A DNA stretch of 38,305 nucleotides from an uncultured Pelagibacteraceae bacterium (GTDB lineage Bacteria; Pseudomonadota; Alphaproteobacteria; Pelagibacterales; Pelagibacteraceae), in the NCBI GenBank assembly GCA_902525625.1, contig CABZHM010000012.1:1-38305 (forward strand), in the 5' to 3' direction. Positions 26,875 to 36,006 of this stretch are shown piece after piece. Under the pieces are notes generated by a model. The model was not told the DNA's origin. It made no database searches and saw only the letters and a list, made by a program, of their open reading frames with translations. Both the position numbers and the translations under genes were made by a program. How positions within the stretch are numbered: position 1 is the stretch's first letter; the number at the start of each line of letters is the position of its first letter.

Positions 26875-27807
26875 ATGGCGAATAAGATTATCTTTATGGG
26901 TACTCCATTATTTTGTGTTCCTATTCTTAAATCTCTACATCAAAATGGTTATAATATTACGACGACATATACTCAACCACCACAAAAATCTCACAGAGGG
27001 CAAAAAATAAATAAAAGTCCAATACAAAATATCTCGGAAACTTTAAATATAGAATGTAGAACACCGAAGACTTTTAAAAATAATTACGAAGAGTATAAAT
27101 TTTTAAAAAAGTTAGATGCCGATCTTGCAATAGTTTGCGCTTACGGTCAAATCATTCCAAAAAATTTTTTAAACTTAACTAAAAAAGGTTTTGTTAATAT
27201 ACATGCTTCAATTCTTCCCTACTGGCGAGGAGCAGCGCCAATTCAAAGATCAATTATGAACTTAGACTCTGAGACAGGAATAAGTATCATGAAGATAAAT
27301 GAGGAATTAGATAGTGGACCAGTAAGCAATATATATAAAATTAAGATAGGTCAAAACCAAAATGCTGAAGAAATTTCTGAAATACTTTCTGTTTTGGCTG
27401 CAGAAAAAATTTTAGGGAATGTAGATGATATACTTACAAATAAAGCCAAATTTATTGACCAAGATCATTCAAAAGCAAGTTATGCAAAAAAAATTCGTAA
27501 AGATGAATCTCAAATTGATTGGAGTGATGATGCCTCTAAAATTATCGCCAAAATCAATGGTTTATTTCTGTCCCCAGGTGCTTTTTTTAGTTTTAATGAT
27601 GAAAGATACAAAATTTTGAAAGCTGTAGTTGGAAATGGTGCAGGTCAAGTTGGAGAAGTAATTTCAAATAAGTTAGAAATAGCATGTAAGAATAATCATT
27701 CTATTAAAATTCTTGAAATTCAGAGAGAAGGAAAAAGACCACAAAAAATTAGTGAATTTATGCTGGGCTCTAAAATCAAAAAAGGCACAAATTTATTATA
27801 TGTTTAG
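26875..27807 (+). CDS. fmt: Methionyl-tRNA formyltransferase
   Basis: Fmt formylates Met-tRNA-fMet using 10-formyl-THF. The 310 residues begin KIIFMGTPLFCVPIL, contain VCAYGQIIPKNFL and the catalytic/folate-binding NIHASILPYWRGAAPIQRSI (Asn and His), GISIMKINEELDSGP with the catalytic Asp, and a C-terminal OB-like tRNA-binding domain from about residue 205. Length is normal. Its end overlaps the truA start by 8 nt. Confidence 0.97.
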   Translation: MANKIIFMGTPLFCVPILKSLHQNGYNITTTYTQPPQKSHRGQKINKSPIQNISETLNIECRTPKTFKNNYEEYKFLKKLDADLAIVCAYGQIIPKNFLNLTKKGFVNIHASILPYWRGAAPIQRSIMNLDSETGISIMKINEELDSGPVSNIYKIKIGQNQNAEEISEILSVLAAEKILGNVDDILTNKAKFIDQDHSKASYAKKIRKDESQIDWSDDASKIIAKINGLFLSPGAFFSFNDERYKILKAVVGNGAGQVGEVISNKLEIACKNNHSIKILEIQREGKRPQKISEFMLGSKIKKGTNLLYV

Positions 27808-28540
27808 ATATCAGATCTTAATTGAATACGTGGGTACCAATTTTAGGGGATGGCAAATTCAAAAAAAAGGAAAAACAGTTCAGGGAATATTGCAGGACGA
27901 AATTTCGAAATTATTAAAAGAAAAAGTTACAATATTTGGAGCTGGACGATTAGATGTTGGCGTTCATGCAAAGGAACAATCAGCTCATTTTGATTGTAGA
28001 AATAAGATTATTAAATTTGATAAATTTTTAAAATCAATAAATCATTTTTTGAATAAAGATGGAGTAGCAATACTTAAGATTAAAAAAAGAAGTAATAATT
28101 TTCATGCTAGATTTTCAGCTAAAATGAGAGTTTATAATTACGTGATAATAAATCGGGTCAGCGGACCAGTTTTGGATGAAAATAGGGGTTGGCATATTAT
28201 GAAAAATCTTGATTTAAAATTAATGAGAAAAAGTGCAAAAAAATTAATAGGAACTATGGATTTTAGTACTTTTAGAAAATCTAGTTGTAGAGCTAAAAGT
28301 CCGATAAAGACTATTAAAGTCGTAAAAATCAAATACAAAAAAAATAAGATAGAAATAGAATTTAGGTCAAAATCTTTTTTACAACAGCAGGTACGGTCAA
28401 TGGTTGGTTGTTTAAAATATGTTGGGGAAAAAAAATGGACATTAAAAAAATTTGTTAATGTTATAAATTCTAAAAAAAGATCACTATGTGCCCCACCTGC
28501 ACCATCACAAGGCCTCTATTTAACTAGAGTTATTTATTAA
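27800..28540 (+). CDS. truA: tRNA pseudouridine(38-40) synthase
   Basis: TruA makes pseudouridine at positions 38-40 of tRNA anticodon arms. The 246 residues begin FRYQILIEYVGTNFRGWQIQ and carry GAGRLDVGVHAKEQSAHFD, which holds the catalytic Asp. The usual Thr before it is Leu here. Later come NFHARFSAKMRVYNYVI and QQQVRSMVG. The frame is open back to 27713, but ATG 27800 is preferred: it gives the family N terminus and a short ATG-in-stop overlap with fmt. The 3' end overlaps the SET-domain gene tail to tail by 21 nt. Confidence 0.95.
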   Translation: MFRYQILIEYVGTNFRGWQIQKKGKTVQGILQDEISKLLKEKVTIFGAGRLDVGVHAKEQSAHFDCRNKIIKFDKFLKSINHFLNKDGVAILKIKKRSNNFHARFSAKMRVYNYVIINRVSGPVLDENRGWHIMKNLDLKLMRKSAKKLIGTMDFSTFRKSSCRAKSPIKTIKVVKIKYKKNKIEIEFRSKSFLQQQVRSMVGCLKYVGEKKWTLKKFVNVINSKKRSLCAPPAPSQGLYLTRVIY

Positions 28541-29014
28541 TTTTTTTTTATTACTCATCGCAAATTTACGATGAATTCTCCATCGACTTTCCTCACGAAT
28601 TATAAAGCCACAACAATTATTTGATTTACATTTACAAGGAAATTGTTTGTAATCTTCTTTATCAAAACTAAAACCATAATCACAAGTTATCTCTTCACCT
28701 TTCTTAATATCTTTATCAGCTGTAATCCAAATTTTTAAACCCTTTCCATCATAACGAGCGTTTGGATCGCAACTATGATTAACTAATCCAGCAATATTAA
28801 ATGAGAAGTCACCATCCAAAGTATATTTTCTATTCAAAGTAAAAAGGTAAATAGGTTTTTTATTGTCATATTTGTCTGACTCTTCTACCTCTTTATTTGT
28901 AATTATTTTTCCTAAGTAATTAATAATTTTTGTACCTTCTGTGATATCTTTGGTAGCATAGAGTCCACGACCTTTGTTATCAATTTTAGATTTTTTTATT
29001 TTGTATAATTTCAT
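28520..29014 (-). CDS. SET-domain protein (putative lysine methyltransferase)
   Basis: This is a compact SET-domain protein of 164 residues. SET enzymes move methyl from SAM to protein lysines. Visible are GRGLYATKDITEGTKII (SET-I start), LVNHSCDPNARY (the SAM-binding NHS motif), KKGEEITCDYGFSF with the catalytic Tyr region, and a post-SET Cys cluster in FPCKCKSNNCCGFI that would bind zinc. The catalytic residues are intact, so activity is plausible; the substrate is unknown. It is the last gene of the rpmH-to-dap operon, 30 nt after the HDAC-like gene, so methylation and deacetylation enzymes sit together. Confidence 0.88.
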   Translation of the reverse strand: MKLYKIKKSKIDNKGRGLYATKDITEGTKIINYLGKIITNKEVEESDKYDNKKPIYLFTLNRKYTLDGDFSFNIAGLVNHSCDPNARYDGKGLKIWITADKDIKKGEEITCDYGFSFDKEDYKQFPCKCKSNNCCGFIIREESRWRIHRKFAMSNKKKLINNSS

Positions 29015-29044
29015 GAATGTGATTTATAATGGAAGAGGTATTTA

Positions 29045-29968
29045 TCAATTAAATTCAACTAATGCATTAACATGCTCATTAGCACTTTCTGCTAAAGCAT
29101 TTAAATCATATCCACCCTCGAGTATAGAGACAACTTTACCTGCGGTAAACTTATTGGTAGCTGTTAATGTTCTTTTAGTAATCTCATAAAAATCTTTTGA
29201 ATTTAGTTGAAATTGAGCTAATGGATCATCTTTATGTGCATCAAAACCTGCTGAAAATAAAAGAAAATCTGGTTTATATTGAACTAATCTTTCTAACACC
29301 CTGTCAAATGCATTAAAGTACTCTTCTGAGTTTGTGCCAGCAGGCAAAGGGATATTTAATGAATTATTAAAATCTCCTTTATCTTTATCTGTTCCACCTC
29401 CAGGATAAAAAGGATATTGGTGCGTAGAAATATATAATGAATTTTTATTATTACGCATAACATCATAATTTCCGTTACCCCAGTGTACATCGAAATCTAT
29501 ACAGGCAATTCTTTTGTATTTATATTTAGCAACTAGATAGTTTGTTGCTACTCCTGCGTTTGATATACAACAAAATCCCATGGCTTTATTTTTTTCAGCA
29601 TGGTGCCCAGGTGGTCTAGCTAAACAGAATGCATTTTTAAATTGATTGCTCTCTATTCCATCTATTGCTCTTATTGTTGAACCTGCAGCATCAAAAACTG
29701 CTTTTTTACTTTCGGGTGATACAACTGTGTCGCCATCTAGAAACTTAAAGCCTTTTTGAGGAAAAGAATTTTTTAAATAATTTATATAGTCCTTTGAATG
29801 TGTCATAGACAAAATATCTTCAGGAACATTATCTGGCTTATCCCAGATTAAGTCTTTTCTTTTTTTTAATTTTTCTTTTATAACAATTACTCTTTTGGGC
29901 TGCTCAGGATGACCATCGCCAGTGTTATGTTTTTCATAAGAGACAGAATTTATGATCGCTGTTTTCAT
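29045..29968 (-). CDS. Histone deacetylase-family amidohydrolase (AcuC/HDAC-like)
   Basis: This is a zinc-dependent deacetylase of the arginase/HDAC fold, 307 residues. Relatives remove acetyl groups from protein lysines, polyamines or small amides. All active-site elements are present: LARPPGHHAEKNKAMGFC (the His pair), IDFDVHWGNG (zinc Asp and His), LFSAGFDAHKDDP (zinc Asp) and LEGGYDL (the transition-state Tyr). The start overlaps the dapE stop by 4 nt, consistent with the operon. The dap context could hint at an N-acyl substrate, and the SET neighbour at a protein substrate; neither can be decided here. Confidence 0.9.
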   Translation of the reverse strand: MKTAIINSVSYEKHNTGDGHPEQPKRVIVIKEKLKKRKDLIWDKPDNVPEDILSMTHSKDYINYLKNSFPQKGFKFLDGDTVVSPESKKAVFDAAGSTIRAIDGIESNQFKNAFCLARPPGHHAEKNKAMGFCCISNAGVATNYLVAKYKYKRIACIDFDVHWGNGNYDVMRNNKNSLYISTHQYPFYPGGGTDKDKGDFNNSLNIPLPAGTNSEEYFNAFDRVLERLVQYKPDFLLFSAGFDAHKDDPLAQFQLNSKDFYEITKRTLTATNKFTAGKVVSILEGGYDLNALAESANEHVNALVEFN

Positions 29969-31122
29969 TTAAAATAATTTATTAAAATATTTTCATAAAT
30001 TTTCTTAAGATTTTTTAAATCTTTTAAAGATACAGCTTCATCTACTTTATGCATCGTTTTTCCCACTAAACCGAATTCCAGACCAGTTGATATTTTTCTG
30101 ATAAATCTTAAATCTGAAGTTCCGCCTGAAGTAGATAACTTTGGTCTAATTTTTGTAACTTTTTTTACAATATTTTGTATCATATGTGTTGTTTCATTTG
30201 ACTTTGTTAGAAATGCTTCACCCGAAACTTTGTAATCAATTTTGAACTTTGACTTATTTTTTTTGTTAATTTTAATTAGAAACTTATTTAGTTTTCGTTT
30301 TAAAGATTTTGAGGAATGCTTATTATTAAACCTTATATTAAATGTTGCTTCGGCTGTTGCAGGTATAACATTATCAGCACTATTATCTATATATATTTTT
30401 GTCACCTCCAAGTTTGTAGGTTGGAAGTTTTTTGACCCTCTATCAAATTTAATATCTTTTAATTCTTTTAAAATTTTTACAATTATAGTTGAGGGATTAT
30501 TAGCTCTTTGCGGATATGCAACATGGCCCTGCAATCCAAATATAGTTAACCTACCAGTTAAACTCCCCCTACGTCCGATTTTTATCATCTCACCTAATTT
30601 GTTTGGATTTGTTGGCTCACCAACAAGACAAAAGTTAATTTTCTCTTTTCTTTTTTTTAAGTAATCTACAACCTTTTTGGTACCATTTACTGCATCACCT
30701 TCTTCATCACCTGTAATAAGTAAACTTATTGATCCGTTGAATTTTCTATTCTTAGATAAAAAAGTGCTTACAGCAGATACAAAAGCTGCAACTGAGCTTT
30801 TCATATCATTTGCACCTCGTCCAATTAAATGACCTTTTTTGATAGATGGTTTAAATGGATTTACTGTCCAATTCTTAATGTTTCCTGGATGTACAACATC
30901 AACATGTCCGGCAAACATAAAATTTGGCTTCTTAGATCCTAATCTTGCATACAAGTTTTTCACAGGTTGAAATCCTTTTTCCTTGAATTCCAATATTTTT
31001 GTTTTGAAACCAATTTTTTTTAATTTTTTTTCTAAAAATTTTATTACTCCAGCGTCAATTGGAGTGATGGAAGGAAATCTGATTAGCTCTTTAGCTAATT
31101 TTAACTCGTTTAAATTTTTCAT
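29965..31122 (-). CDS. dapE: Succinyl-diaminopimelate desuccinylase
   Basis: DapE hydrolyses N-succinyl-LL-DAP to LL-DAP for lysine and peptidoglycan. It is an M20 metallopeptidase of 385 residues. Metal ligands sit in FAGHVDVVHPG, GRGANDMKSS (bridging Asp), TGDEEGDAVNG (Glu pair) and GEPTNP. The ending region has STSGGTSDLRFI and GLVGKTMHKVDE with the last metal His. The dimerisation domain lies at about 180-295. It begins 2 nt after dapD, which acts two steps earlier in the same pathway. Confidence 0.96.
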   Translation of the reverse strand: MKNLNELKLAKELIRFPSITPIDAGVIKFLEKKLKKIGFKTKILEFKEKGFQPVKNLYARLGSKKPNFMFAGHVDVVHPGNIKNWTVNPFKPSIKKGHLIGRGANDMKSSVAAFVSAVSTFLSKNRKFNGSISLLITGDEEGDAVNGTKKVVDYLKKRKEKINFCLVGEPTNPNKLGEMIKIGRRGSLTGRLTIFGLQGHVAYPQRANNPSTIIVKILKELKDIKFDRGSKNFQPTNLEVTKIYIDNSADNVIPATAEATFNIRFNNKHSSKSLKRKLNKFLIKINKKNKSKFKIDYKVSGEAFLTKSNETTHMIQNIVKKVTKIRPKLSTSGGTSDLRFIRKISTGLEFGLVGKTMHKVDEAVSLKDLKNLKKIYENILINYFK

Positions 31123-31124
31123 TC

Positions 31125-31952
31125 TTAGTCTCTTAAGAGGTCGTTAATAGAAGTTTTAGATCTTGTTTTTTCATCAACTTGTTTAATTATTACTGCACAA
31201 TATAAGGAGGGTGAAGAAGAATTATTTTTATCAGGCAACGAGCCCGGAACTACAACTGAATAAGGTGGTATTTTACCATAAGTAATTTCTCCAGTTTTTC
31301 GATCAACTATTTTAGTTGATTGACCAATATACATGCCCATACTTAAAACTGAACCTTCTCCAACAATTACGCCTTCAACTACCTCGGACATTGCTCCAAG
31401 AAATACATTATCCTCTATAATTGTTGGTAAAGCTTGCGCGGGCTCTAAAACTCCACCAACGCCCGAACCTGCGGATATATGGCAATTCTTACCTATTTGA
31501 CAACAGCTACCAGCTCTTGCAAAAGTGTCTATCATTGTTCCTTCGTCAATATATGCTCCAATGTTGACGTAACATGGCATTAGAACAGCATTTTTTCCAA
31601 CAAATGAACCTCTTCTTACTGGTGAGTTCGGAACCATTCTAAAACCTGCTTTTTCATGATCAGCTTTGGTCCATCCTGCAGTTTTACCTTTTAATAAATG
31701 CGATTTATCAAACCAACTACTATAAGGACCATTCAAATTTTCCATAGGATAAATTCTAAAACTTAGCATTATAGCTTTCTTTAGGTGTTGATGAGTTACC
31801 CATTCTCCATTTATTTTCTCAGCAACTCTTGATTTACCACTATCTAAATCAGCAATAACTTGGTTAATAGCATCTTTTAAATTTTGATCAGAATTTTGGT
31901 TTACCTGATCTTTATTCTTCCAAGTATCATTGATTATTTTTTCTAAAGACAT
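31125..31952 (-). CDS. dapD: Tetrahydrodipicolinate N-succinyltransferase
   Basis: DapD succinylates tetrahydrodipicolinate in the succinylase branch of DAP/lysine synthesis. The 275 residues have an N-terminal helical domain, then a left-handed beta-helix built from hexapeptide repeats (about 105-215; [52 protein letters not shown]). The cap follows with [15 protein letters not shown]. Length and motifs fit DapD and not DapH. It lies between the HAD phosphatase (2-nt gap) and dapE (2-nt gap). Confidence 0.96.
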   Translation of the reverse strand: MSLEKIINDTWKNKDQVNQNSDQNLKDAINQVIADLDSGKSRVAEKINGEWVTHQHLKKAIMLSFRIYPMENLNGPYSSWFDKSHLLKGKTAGWTKADHEKAGFRMVPNSPVRRGSFVGKNAVLMPCYVNIGAYIDEGTMIDTFARAGSCCQIGKNCHISAGSGVGGVLEPAQALPTIIEDNVFLGAMSEVVEGVIVGEGSVLSMGMYIGQSTKIVDRKTGEITYGKIPPYSVVVPGSLPDKNNSSSPSLYCAVIIKQVDEKTRSKTSINDLLRD

Positions 31953-31954
31953 AA

Positions 31955-32644
31955 TTAATTACTTTTTAATAGCCTTATTTCTTTTAGAAATAAAGACAGA
32001 TTTTCGATTTTGTGTGAAATAAAATCTTTGTCTGCATCCATTTTTCCAAAATGCTCATCATTAATTAACCAAACAGTTGTACAACCTCGTTCGTGACCTA
32101 TACTTAAATTTTTAGCTATATCTTCAATGTAAATAGTCTCTTTAGGATTTATACCAAATTTTTTAACCATCAAGTCGAAGGTTTCTGCCTCCGGCTTAGG
32201 TACATAACCAGCATCTTTAATATCAAAAACCTTATCTCTTCCAAATAAATCATAAATACCCAGATGAGTTAAAATATTAGCAGCATGTTCGGCACTACCA
32301 TTGGTGAAGATAAATTTTTCCATGTCTAATTGTTTAAGCTCATTTCTCATAATTTTATCTTCTTTCATAAACGATAAATCAATTTCATGAACGTAGGATA
32401 AAAATTCATCTGGTGATATCCCATTATGGACCATTAATCCTCGTAATGATGTATTGTACTTATAGAAATAATTTGTTTGTAATTCTTTAGCTTTATCTTC
32501 ATCAATTTTAAGTTTTTCAGATATAAATTGTGTCATTCTCTTTGAGACTTGACCAAATACGCGCTCTAAAGAATAGTTGTTGTGCTTTCCATAACAAACA
32601 CCATCAAGATCAAGTAGCAGATATTTTTTTTCTTTAAAGTTCAT
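31955..32644 (-). CDS. HAD-family phosphatase (pyrimidine 5'-nucleotidase-like)
   Basis: This is a HAD hydrolase of 229 residues resembling the SDT1/pyrimidine 5'-nucleotidase group. Motif I is [11 protein letters not shown] (nucleophile and acid Asp), motif [11 protein letters not shown], motif III Lys in [10 protein letters not shown], and motif [14 protein letters not shown]. The helical cap lies at about 20-110. Start ATG 32644 is chosen over the open frame to 32695 because it overlaps the argB TGA as ATGA and puts motif I at the usual distance from the N terminus. The substrate is uncertain. Its place between argB and dapD suggests co-expression more than pathway membership. Confidence 0.85.
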   Translation of the reverse strand: MNFKEKKYLLLDLDGVCYGKHNNYSLERVFGQVSKRMTQFISEKLKIDEDKAKELQTNYFYKYNTSLRGLMVHNGISPDEFLSYVHEIDLSFMKEDKIMRNELKQLDMEKFIFTNGSAEHAANILTHLGIYDLFGRDKVFDIKDAGYVPKPEAETFDLMVKKFGINPKETIYIEDIAKNLSIGHERGCTTVWLINDEHFGKMDADKDFISHKIENLSLFLKEIRLLKSN

Positions 32645-33489
32645 TTTCTTATTAATGTACCTGATCCCTTGTCTGAAAAAATTTCCCACAAACAAGAGTG
32701 TTGTTTTGTCCCATTAATTATACCTGCTGCTGTAACTCCATTATTAACAGCCTCTAGACAAGCATTTATTTTAGGTATCATTCCTCCAGTAATTGTCTCA
32801 TCTTTTATCATTTCTAAAATCTCAGATGAAGATATCTCATCTATAAGTTTCTTTTTTTTATTTAAAACACCATCAACATTTGTCATCAATAATAATCTTC
32901 TTGACCTGACAGATTTGGCTATAGCCATTGCAGCAGTATCACCATTGATATTGTGTGTTTGATTATTTTTATCTAAGCCTAATGGAGAAATAATTGGTAC
33001 TCTATTTTGCTTAATATTGTCTAATAAAATATTGTTATTAATTTCATTTGGTAGACCGACAAAACCAAGCTCTTTTGATATTGGTACTACCTCAATAATA
33101 TTATCTTTTTTAGTATGAATTGAGAATGCCTTTATATCTTTTTTCTCTAAAGAGTTAACAATATCATTATTAAAATCTATTAAAACTGACTCAACAACAT
33201 TTATAATTTTTTCATCAGTTACTCTTAGTCCTCTTATAAATTTCGATTGAATGTTAGATTTATCTAATTCTCTTTTTATTCTTGGACCTCCTCCATGAAC
33301 AACAATAACCGAGAGTCCTAATTTATTCAAAATACTTAAGTCAGTAATAAAATTATCGAAAATACCTCTATCAATTAAAACGTTCCCTCCGTATTTAATA
33401 ACTATTAATTCATTTTTATATTTTTCAATGTATTTATTAACTTCATTAATTGGAGGCCCGTTTTCAGGAAGTATTTTTTTTAAGTCCAT
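32641..33489 (-). CDS. argB: Acetylglutamate kinase
   Basis: ArgB phosphorylates N-acetylglutamate in arginine synthesis. The 282-residue amino acid kinase shows LIVIKYGGNVL (N-terminal Lys), VIVVHGGGPRIKREL, the substrate-binding FIRGLRVTDE, ISPLGLD, NINGDTAAMAIA, LLLMTNVDGVLNKKK and TGGMIPKINACLEAVNNGV, plus AGIINGTKQHS near the end. These are all in family order. The N-terminal arm of about 25 residues resembles arginine-regulated hexameric ArgB forms. It lies 22 nt after yidC. Confidence 0.96.
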   Translation of the reverse strand: MDLKKILPENGPPINEVNKYIEKYKNELIVIKYGGNVLIDRGIFDNFITDLSILNKLGLSVIVVHGGGPRIKRELDKSNIQSKFIRGLRVTDEKIINVVESVLIDFNNDIVNSLEKKDIKAFSIHTKKDNIIEVVPISKELGFVGLPNEINNNILLDNIKQNRVPIISPLGLDKNNQTHNINGDTAAMAIAKSVRSRRLLLMTNVDGVLNKKKKLIDEISSSEILEMIKDETITGGMIPKINACLEAVNNGVTAAGIINGTKQHSCLWEIFSDKGSGTLIRK

Positions 33490-33511
33490 TGATTAATTTT
33501 AAATTAAAAAT

Positions 33512-35191
33512 TTAGGTTGTCGTTTTTACAGTTGTTCTTCTCATAATAAATACTTGCTGAGCCATTGTTAAAATATTATTCACTGTCCAGTAAATAACTA
33601 AACCACTTGGGAAGGGTGCAAGTATTACAGTTAAGAAAAGTGGAAAGAAAGCAAAAATTTTAGCCTGCATTGGATCAGTAGGTGCAGGATTTAATTTTTG
33701 TTGTACCCACATTGAAACTCCCATCGCTACTGGCCAAGCCCCAATAACCAAAAAACTTGGAACATCATAAGGCAGAAAACCAAACAAATTGAAAATGCTA
33801 GTTGGGTCACGCTCACTTAAGTCGGCGATCCATCCATAAAATGGCATTTGTCTCATTTCAATAGTTACAAACAAAACCTTATATAAAGCGAAGAATACCG
33901 GAATCTGCACGAGTATCGGTAAACAACCTGACATAGGGTTTACTTTTTCTTTTTTATATAAAGCCATCATTTCTTGTTGAAGTTTCATTTTATCATTTTT
34001 ATGTAACTCTTTTAAACGAACCATTTCTGGTTGAAGCACTTTCATTTTTGCCATGCTTTTAAATGAAAAGTTGGCCAATGGGAAAAAAACCAAACGAATA
34101 CAAATAGTGATAGCTATAATCGCTAAACCATAGTTTCCAAGTAGTTTAAAAAAATAATCAATTCCGTAAAATAAAGGCTTAGTTATGAAGTATAAAAAAC
34201 CCCAATCAATTACTAAATCAAATTTATCAATATTCAACGACTGAGCATAGCCATCAATTACATCTACTCTTTTTGCAGCAACAATAATTTGTAATTCCTC
34301 CTCGATAGAGCTTTTTTCATTTAATGCCAAAGGGTCTGTTGAAATAAAATTCGCTCTAAATTTATTTTTATAGTCAAATGTTGTTTTAAACTCTTTGTTT
34401 TTTGGTGGTATTAAAGAAGTAATCCAATATTTATCACTTATTCCTAGCCACCCTCTAGTCGCAACTTTAGTAAATTTTTTTTCCTGAATGTCATCATAAT
34501 CCTCTTCTATTAGCTCCCCGTCCAAAGTTGCAATTAGACCTTCATGAAGAATCAGAAAATCAATAATTTCTGGAATTTCATTTCTTATTATTTGTCCGTA
34601 CGAATAAAAGTCATATTTATTACTACTCTCGTTTATTACCTTTTGTTTAATTGTAAAAAGATATTCATCATCTAATGATATTATTTTTTCAAACTTTAAA
34701 CCCTGATTGTTGGTCCACGAAAGTTTAATTGGAGAATTTTCTGTAAGTTTGTTATCACCCTCTATTGACCAAATTGTATCTGAATTAGGGACATCAATAT
34801 TTTTATCAGAAGTAACAAACCCACTTTCTATAAGATATCCCTCTTTTATATTTCTTGGTCCTAATAAATTTACTCTCTGTTCACTATTAAGGGTTACTTT
34901 ATAATTTTTAAAAGTTAAATCATCTATTGATGCACCTTTTAATGATATTGAACCTATAATGTTATTATTTTCAAACTGAATTCTCTCACTTTGTTTTAAT
35001 GCTTCTTCTCGCGAAATTGTAATTTGAGTTTCCTTCTGTTCTAAACTTGGTGCATCACCACTTTGTTCAACTTTTTCTTTTTCAATTAAATTTTGTTGTA
35101 TATTTTTTTGTTCTGGTACAAAAAATAAAGAATATAGAACTATTACCGCAGAGGATAACGCTATTGCAGCTATGACATTTTTTGAGTCCAT
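33512..35191 (-). CDS. yidC: Membrane protein insertase YidC
   Basis: YidC inserts and folds inner-membrane proteins with or without Sec. The 559-residue Gram-negative form has an N-terminal anchor (about 5-25), a periplasmic beta-sandwich domain (about 55-330), and a five-helix insertase core from about 350. The core includes WGFLYFITKPLFYGIDYFF, IRLVFFPLANFSFKSMAKM with the cytosolic hydrophilic-groove Arg, ALYKKEKVNPMSGCLPILVQ, and YWTVNNILTMAQQ. The ATG shares a base with the yidD stop (35191). This belongs to the conserved rpmH-rnpA-yidD-yidC run. Confidence 0.96.
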   Translation of the reverse strand: MDSKNVIAAIALSSAVIVLYSLFFVPEQKNIQQNLIEKEKVEQSGDAPSLEQKETQITISREEALKQSERIQFENNNIIGSISLKGASIDDLTFKNYKVTLNSEQRVNLLGPRNIKEGYLIESGFVTSDKNIDVPNSDTIWSIEGDNKLTENSPIKLSWTNNQGLKFEKIISLDDEYLFTIKQKVINESSNKYDFYSYGQIIRNEIPEIIDFLILHEGLIATLDGELIEEDYDDIQEKKFTKVATRGWLGISDKYWITSLIPPKNKEFKTTFDYKNKFRANFISTDPLALNEKSSIEEELQIIVAAKRVDVIDGYAQSLNIDKFDLVIDWGFLYFITKPLFYGIDYFFKLLGNYGLAIIAITICIRLVFFPLANFSFKSMAKMKVLQPEMVRLKELHKNDKMKLQQEMMALYKKEKVNPMSGCLPILVQIPVFFALYKVLFVTIEMRQMPFYGWIADLSERDPTSIFNLFGFLPYDVPSFLVIGAWPVAMGVSMWVQQKLNPAPTDPMQAKIFAFFPLFLTVILAPFPSGLVIYWTVNNILTMAQQVFIMRRTTVKTTT

Positions 35192-35430
35192 TATTTTTTA
35201 ACTTTCATTTCTTTTTTTACAGGATCAAATCCACCTTCTTTAAAAGGGTGGCATGAAAGAATTCTTTTCAAAATTAAATATCCACCCTTTAAAAAACCAA
35301 AAGTTTTTAATGCTTCAATGCTATAATCAGAACAAGATGGAAAGTATCTACACGAGTTACCAAGCAATGGACTTACTAAATATTTATAACCTTGAATTAA
35401 TTTTATTAATATAATTGTAAAAATGCTCAT
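35191..35430 (-). CDS. yidD: Membrane protein insertion efficiency factor YidD
   Basis: This small membrane-associated protein assists YidC-dependent insertion. The 79 residues show the full family signature: an amphipathic N-terminal helix, IQGYKYLVSPLLGNSCRYFPSCSDYSIEAL, GGYLILKRILSCHPFKEGGFDPV. The three Cys are conserved. It overlaps rnpA and yidC by one base on each side (TAATG arrangement), so all are coupled. Confidence 0.96.
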   Translation of the reverse strand: MSIFTIILIKLIQGYKYLVSPLLGNSCRYFPSCSDYSIEALKTFGFLKGGYLILKRILSCHPFKEGGFDPVKKEMKVKK

Positions 35431-35771
35431 TATTTAATTTTTTCAAAATCTTGAAATAAGGTTTCTTTTATAATTTTAAATTCATTATTTAGCATAGTTG
35501 ACTTAGCAATAACAAGATATGAATAATCATATTTTAAAGATATTTTTTTGACAGCGTCATTCATAATATTTTTAAGCATTCTCCTTATTTTGTTTCTCTT
35601 TACAGCACTTCCAATTTTTTTCTTTGTTACAAATGAGATATTTAATTTTTTATTATCTTTTTTAATTAAGTGACCAAAAAAGATAGTGACAAATTTATTA
35701 GATATTTTTTTCTCTTTTAGTAATGATCTGAATTCTTCATTTTTTGAAAGAGCAACTATTTTGCTTCTCAT
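35430..35771 (-). CDS. rnpA: Ribonuclease P protein component
   Basis: RnpA is the protein subunit that helps RNase P RNA mature tRNA 5' ends. The 113-residue basic protein has FVTIFFGHL, NISFVTKKKIGSAVKRNKIRRMLKNIM (the RNR motif on the RNA-binding helix) and SYLVIAKSTM. It begins 4 nt after rpmH, as usual. The RNase P RNA gene is not in this window. Confidence 0.95.
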   Translation of the reverse strand: MRSKIVALSKNEEFRSLLKEKKISNKFVTIFFGHLIKKDNKKLNISFVTKKKIGSAVKRNKIRRMLKNIMNDAVKKISLKYDYSYLVIAKSTMLNNEFKIIKETLFQDFEKIK

Positions 35772-35775
35772 TGAC

Positions 35776-35916
35776 TTAAATAGAAACCGTCAAAGACTTT
35801 CTTCCTCTAGCTCTTCGTCTTGCTAAAAGCTTCCTTCCACCTTTAGTTTTCATCTTTGATCTAAACCCATGTTTCCTTGCTCTTTTTATATTTGATGGTT
35901 GATATGTTCGCTTCAT
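35776..35916 (-). CDS. rpmH: 50S ribosomal protein L34
   Basis: This is a 46-residue ribosomal protein read on the minus strand from ATG 35916 to TAA 35776-35778. It begins [20 protein letters not shown] and has [25 protein letters not shown], the full L34 signature. It is the first gene of the minus-strand run that continues into rnpA after 4 nt. Confidence 0.97.
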   Translation of the reverse strand: MKRTYQPSNIKRARKHGFRSKMKTKGGRKLLARRRARGRKSLTVSI

Positions 35917-35947
35917 ATTAAGTGATTTGTTTTAATTATTTTGGCCC

Positions 35948-35976
35948 TTTATAATAATTAAATATATAAATAGCAA
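35948..35976 (-). promoter_or_regulatory. Probable rpmH operon promoter
   Basis: On the minus strand TTGCTA (35976-35971) and TATAAA (35953-35948) are separated by exactly 17 bp. The -10 lies about 30 nt before the rpmH ATG. This is the best sigma-70-like pair in the 90-nt gap. The gap also has to serve the divergent TVP38-like gene, for which only AT-rich sequence without a clear -35 is seen. Confidence 0.55.
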
Positions 35977-36006
35977 ATATAAGATTTATATATAACATTA
36001 AATTTA

